Of a stretch of DNA of 7,808 nucleotides, positions 4,809-7,808 are shown one piece after another. The number at the start of each line of letters is the position of its first letter. The stretch's first letter is position 1. The position numbers were made by a program, and so were the translations under genes. The stretch comes from Flavobacteriaceae bacterium. Lineage in GTDB: Bacteria > Bacteroidota > Bacteroidia > Flavobacteriales > Flavobacteriaceae. The notes under the pieces were generated by a model. That model was not told the DNA's origin and ran no database searches. It worked only from the letters and a program-made list of their open reading frames with translations. The DNA lies in the NCBI GenBank assembly GCA_947461915.1, contig CANHNG010000072.1, positions 1-7,808 on the forward strand, read 5' to 3'.

Positions 4809-6209
4809 ATGAATCGAATTTCAAGTCTATTCCTAGTGTCATTGTTCAGCGGAGTCCTTACTCTTAGCGCCTACAAATTGTTATTTGACAACAATGGCTA
4901 TTTTTCTACTAACAAAAACTCCATTGTAACTGATGCTCCCAATTCCTATGGGAGGACGGTTGGATTATCAGCAGAGGCAGTCGACTTTACTGAAGCTGCC
5001 GACAAGACCATTCACACTGTGGTTCACGTAAAAAATGTGTCCCGACAAACCATCAACAATCCTTTGATGGAATTCTTTTATGGCTTTGGCGGACAACAAT
5101 CACAAGAGCAAGTGGGTACGGGTTCAGGAGTAATTATTTCTGAAGATGGGTATATTGTTACCAATAACCATGTGGTGAAAAACGCCTCGGAAATTGAAAT
5201 TACTTTGAATAATAAAAAATCATATCCAGCGAAACTGATAGGAACCGATTCTAAAATGGATATTGCATTATTGAAAATTACTACCGATGAAAAATTACCC
5301 TATACCGTTTTTGCCAATTCTGATTCGGTGAAAATTGGTGAATGGGTTTTAGCCGTCGGAAACCCATATAATTTAACTTCTACCGTAACCGCTGGAATTG
5401 TTTCAGCAAAAGCCAGAAACTTGGATACTAGCGGCATTCAATCTTTCATCCAAACCGATGCGGCCGTTAACCCCGGAAACAGTGGTGGCGCATTGGTAAA
5501 TACCAAGGGTGAATTAATAGGTATCAACACCATGATTTCGTCTCCAACAGGCAGTTATACTGGTTATTCTTTTGCGATTCCTTCGAATATTACCCGAAAA
5601 ATAATTGAGGATATTATGGAATTTGGAAACGTTCAAAGAGGCATATTAGGAGTTGAAGGAGGCGAATTAAATGCTACTGCTTCAAAAGAATTGGGCGTTA
5701 CTGAAACACAAGGTTTTTACATCAAAAAAGTGAATACAAAATCTGGAGCCGAGAAAGCAGGACTTCAAAAAGGGGATATTATCATAAAATTAGACGAGCA
5801 AAACGTGGCTACTTTTGCCGATCTTTCAGGGTACATCAACACAAAAAGACCTAACGACAAGGTGCAAGTAACCTTTATTAGGGATGGAAAAAACAAAGTG
5901 GTTCCTGTTATTTTAAGCAAAAACGAATTGTTTGGCACAGAATTCAAAGGAATGGAATTGGAGAACATAGACGCCAATGATAAAAAGAAATTCCATTTGG
6001 ATTATGGCGTAAAAATTAAATCCATAAGTAATGCAAACCTAAAACAATATGAGGAAGAGCTTAAGGGGAATATTATTTTAAGCATCGACAATGCAAAAGT
6101 AACGGACATCGAAACGGTTTCAAAACTTTTGAACCAAAAAGATGAGAACCAAAGTATGCGAATTGAAATGATGGGCAAAAACGGGCAATTATTACAAATT
6201 ATCCTTTAA
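4809..6209 (+). CDS. Periplasmic serine endoprotease, DegP/DegQ (Do) family
   Basis: A 466-residue HtrA-type protease and chaperone that degrades or holds misfolded envelope proteins. An N-terminal hydrophobic segment (residues 5-25) is a signal peptide or membrane anchor. The trypsin-like domain (about 60-270) has the full catalytic triad: H121 in 'IVTNNHVV', D151 in 'KMDIALLKI' and S225 in 'NPGNSGGALV', where the glycines also form the oxyanion hole. The loop before it carries 'NPLMEFFYGFGG' (84-95), typical of the regulatory LA region in this family. PDZ1 (about 277-372) is well formed ('RGILGV', 'SGAEKAGLQKGDIIIKLD'); PDZ2 (about 380-466) is degenerate but retains 'GNIILSIDNAKVTDIETV'. 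It could be called degP, degQ or htrA; sequence alone does not decide. It diverges from dapF and ends in a strong terminator. Confidence 0.95.
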   Translation: MNRISSLFLVSLFSGVLTLSAYKLLFDNNGYFSTNKNSIVTDAPNSYGRTVGLSAEAVDFTEAADKTIHTVVHVKNVSRQTINNPLMEFFYGFGGQQSQEQVGTGSGVIISEDGYIVTNNHVVKNASEIEITLNNKKSYPAKLIGTDSKMDIALLKITTDEKLPYTVFANSDSVKIGEWVLAVGNPYNLTSTVTAGIVSAKARNLDTSGIQSFIQTDAAVNPGNSGGALVNTKGELIGINTMISSPTGSYTGYSFAIPSNITRKIIEDIMEFGNVQRGILGVEGGELNATASKELGVTETQGFYIKKVNTKSGAEKAGLQKGDIIIKLDEQNVATFADLSGYINTKRPNDKVQVTFIRDGKNKVVPVILSKNELFGTEFKGMELENIDANDKKKFHLDYGVKIKSISNANLKQYEEELKGNIILSIDNAKVTDIETVSKLLNQKDENQSMRIEMMGKNGQLLQIIL

Positions 6210-6231
6210 CATTTCCAACCCAAAAACAGAA

Positions 6232-6264
6232 AACCGTCCCGATAAATCGGGACGGTTTTTTTTT
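6232..6264 (+). terminator. Strong intrinsic terminator after the DegP-type gene
   Basis: A perfect 12-bp inverted repeat: AACCGTCCCGAT (6232-6243) and ATCGGGACGGTT (6246-6257). In practice this gives about 11 pairs closing a four-base loop. It is followed by a run of nine T in all (6256-6264). It starts 22 bp after the stop codon at 6209 and isolates the protease gene from the GAPDH gene. Confidence 0.95.
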
Positions 6265-6287
6265 GAAAAATAATCCCGCAATCGTTT

Positions 6288-6316
6288 TCGTAAAACAGTT
6301 AAAAGATATACTTTTG
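6288..6316 (+). promoter_or_regulatory. Promoter for the GAPDH gene
   Basis: The -7 element TACTTTTG (6309-6316), followed by C, matches TAnnTTTG exactly and equals the dapF element. A -33 candidate TCG (6288-6290, one base from TTG, preceded by T) lies 18 bp upstream, within the expected spacing. The element is 36 bp before the ATG at 6353, leaving an AT-rich leader of about 30 nt with no Shine-Dalgarno. Confidence 0.65.
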
Positions 6317-6352
6317 CACAAAATTTAATTAATATTTCTATCTAATTTCAAT

Positions 6353-7801
6353 ATGAAGAATACAATTGTATACGAAAAAGAAGTTTCAACACAAATAGCC
6401 AGACGAAGAGCTGGAGTCGAATTTATAAAAATCATAAGCGATTTATGGTATGACAAATCCATCGAGATGGTTTTATTCCGGAATCAATTGATTGAAAAAA
6501 ATGTAAGTGAAATTATCAACTTGCACGGATATGCTCGAGAATTTGTGGGCAAACCAATTTCTGTTTTTGATTCTGTTGAAATTGCCAAAGCTATTTACTC
6601 GATGAATTTGCCTCCATCAAAATTAGATATTGGCAAACTGACTCATGAATATCATTTGGAAAGCGATAAATATCAAAATGCCAAATATTTTGTTCTCGAC
6701 AAATTAAAAAACGCCAAGAACACGGAGGAAATTCAACCAAAGGATGTGGTACTTTACGGTTTTGGTAGAATTGGTCGATTAGTAGCTCGCGAATTAATGT
6801 CGAAAATGGCAAAAGGAAATCAATTGCGATTGAGAGCCATTGTTACACGAGATAAAAACGACGCAGTTTCATTAGAAAAAAGAGCTTCTTTATTGCGATA
6901 TGATTCGATTCATGGGGATTTTATGGGCTCCATAGTTGCCGATGTTACAAACGGTGCTTTGATTATAAATGGAACAACCGTACATGTTATTACAGCAAAT
7001 AGTCCTGAAGAAATAGATTATACAAAATACGATATTGATCATGCTTTAGTAATTGACAACACTGGTGCTTTCACCACTCAAGAAGCCCTAGCAAGACATT
7101 TAACTTCAAAAGGAGTTACTAAAGTTTTGCTAACTGCTCCTGGAAAAGGGGTTCCAAATATTGTTTATGGTGTAAATCAAAACGAATATAACCCTGACGA
7201 AATCAATATTTTTTCGGCAGCGTCATGTACCACTAATGCCATAACTCCTATATTGAAAGTTGTGGAAGAAACTTTGGGAATTGTAAAAGGCCATTTGGAA
7301 ACCATTCATTCCTATACTAACGACCAGAATTTAGTCGACAATATGCACAAAAAATACCGTCGTGGTAGAGCTGCCGCCTTGAATATGGTAATTACAGAAA
7401 CTGGAGCGGGATCTGCTGTCGCCAAAGCATTACCTTCGCTTGAAGGTAAATTAACTTCAAATGCCATTCGGGTACCAGTTCCTAACGGATCTTTAGTGGT
7501 TTTGAGTCTTGAAGTTGCCAATACAACTTCGATTGAAAACGTAAATGCCATTATGAAAAAATATGCACTAGAAGGAGAAATGGTCGAACAAATTAAATAT
7601 TCCTTGAATAATGAGTTGGTTTCTTCGGATATTATTGGCACATCGGCTCCAGCAATATATGACAGTAATGCCACCATTGTTTCAAAAGATGGCAAGAATA
7701 TCGTTTTGTATATTTGGTACGATAACGAATTTGGTTATAGCCATCAAGTCATTCGATTAGCGAAATATATTGCTAAAGTAAGGCGTTTTAATTATTACTA
7801 G
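6353..7801 (+). CDS. Long-form glyceraldehyde-3-phosphate dehydrogenase
   Basis: A 482-residue GAPDH that oxidises glyceraldehyde 3-phosphate to 1,3-bisphosphoglycerate, or the reverse in gluconeogenesis. Residues 1-130 are an extra, mostly helical N-terminal region that ordinary ~335-residue GAPDHs lack; long forms of this kind are known in Bacteroidota and in Pseudomonas. The Rossmann domain begins with 'GFGRIGR' (136-142). The catalytic cysteine is C292 in 'ASCTTN' (290-295) and its partner is H319 in 'ETIHSYTNDQ'. 'RRGRAAALNMV' (336-346), 'RVPVPNGS' (373-380) and 'WYDNEFGYS' near the C-terminus complete the catalytic domain. After the second strand, the Asp that fixes NAD in classical enzymes is replaced by a longer 'VTRDKNDAVSLEKR' segment, so cofactor preference may differ. 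The gene has its own promoter and follows a strong terminator, so it is a separate unit. The window ends 7 bp after its stop. Confidence 0.95.
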   Translation: MKNTIVYEKEVSTQIARRRAGVEFIKIISDLWYDKSIEMVLFRNQLIEKNVSEIINLHGYAREFVGKPISVFDSVEIAKAIYSMNLPPSKLDIGKLTHEYHLESDKYQNAKYFVLDKLKNAKNTEEIQPKDVVLYGFGRIGRLVARELMSKMAKGNQLRLRAIVTRDKNDAVSLEKRASLLRYDSIHGDFMGSIVADVTNGALIINGTTVHVITANSPEEIDYTKYDIDHALVIDNTGAFTTQEALARHLTSKGVTKVLLTAPGKGVPNIVYGVNQNEYNPDEINIFSAASCTTNAITPILKVVEETLGIVKGHLETIHSYTNDQNLVDNMHKKYRRGRAAALNMVITETGAGSAVAKALPSLEGKLTSNAIRVPVPNGSLVVLSLEVANTTSIENVNAIMKKYALEGEMVEQIKYSLNNELVSSDIIGTSAPAIYDSNATIVSKDGKNIVLYIWYDNEFGYSHQVIRLAKYIAKVRRFNYY

Positions 7802-7808
7802 CATTCAA

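Noticed and set aside
5765..5977. Minus-strand open frame of 70 codons
   Set aside because: It is a shadow of the PDZ1 part of the DegP-type gene, with no initiation context or family resemblance.
6591..6812. Minus-strand open frame of 73 codons
   Set aside because: It is antisense to the GAPDH N-terminal region and resembles no known protein.
7312..7695. Minus-strand open frame of 127 codons
   Set aside because: Although long, it lies entirely antisense to the conserved catalytic domain of GAPDH, whose codons dictate the opposite strand.

Overview
The window is AT-rich and looks like a Flavobacterium or a close relative (Bacteroidota, Flavobacteriaceae). The basis is promoter -7 elements of the TAnnTTTG type (TACTTTTG before dapF and before the GAPDH gene, TATATTTG before the lysozyme-like gene), start codons without Shine-Dalgarno sequences but with A-rich leaders, and protein sequences of flavobacterial character (MltG, DapF, long-form GAPDH, ORF6N protein). 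No RNA gene, CRISPR array or intact insertion sequence was found.

Layout. Positions 61-591 (+) encode a small exported protein resembling PepSY-like proteins, followed by a clear intrinsic terminator. A convergent gene at 670-1305 (-) encodes a membrane-anchored or exported lysozyme-like protein, probably a peptidoglycan hydrolase, with its own promoter. Then comes about 330 bp without a gene. From 4675 down to 1670 on the minus strand runs one apparent transcription unit: dapF (diaminopimelate epimerase), an ORF6N-domain gene, a GNAT acetyltransferase and mltG (endolytic lytic transglycosylase). Divergent from dapF is a DegP/DegQ-type periplasmic serine protease (4809-6209, +), closed by a strong terminator. 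Its downstream neighbour is a 482-residue glyceraldehyde-3-phosphate dehydrogenase with a ~130-residue N-terminal extension (6353-7801, +), with its own promoter.

How it fits together. The minus-strand genes form an envelope module: DapF makes the meso-diaminopimelate of the peptide stem, MltG trims nascent glycan strands, and the lysozyme-like protein probably also cuts peptidoglycan. The divergent DegP homologue handles misfolded periplasmic proteins, so the dapF/degP spacer drives two envelope functions. GAPDH is a metabolic neighbour with no evident functional link.

The odd parts are small: a phage-antirepressor-type ORF6N gene sits inside the cell-wall operon, a degenerate 7-bp tandem repeat abuts the start codon of the acetyltransferase gene, and a short direct repeat brackets the ORF6N gene. 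mltG appears to start with TTG. I do not see a convincing new multi-gene system; most of the window is ordinary chromosomal housekeeping.
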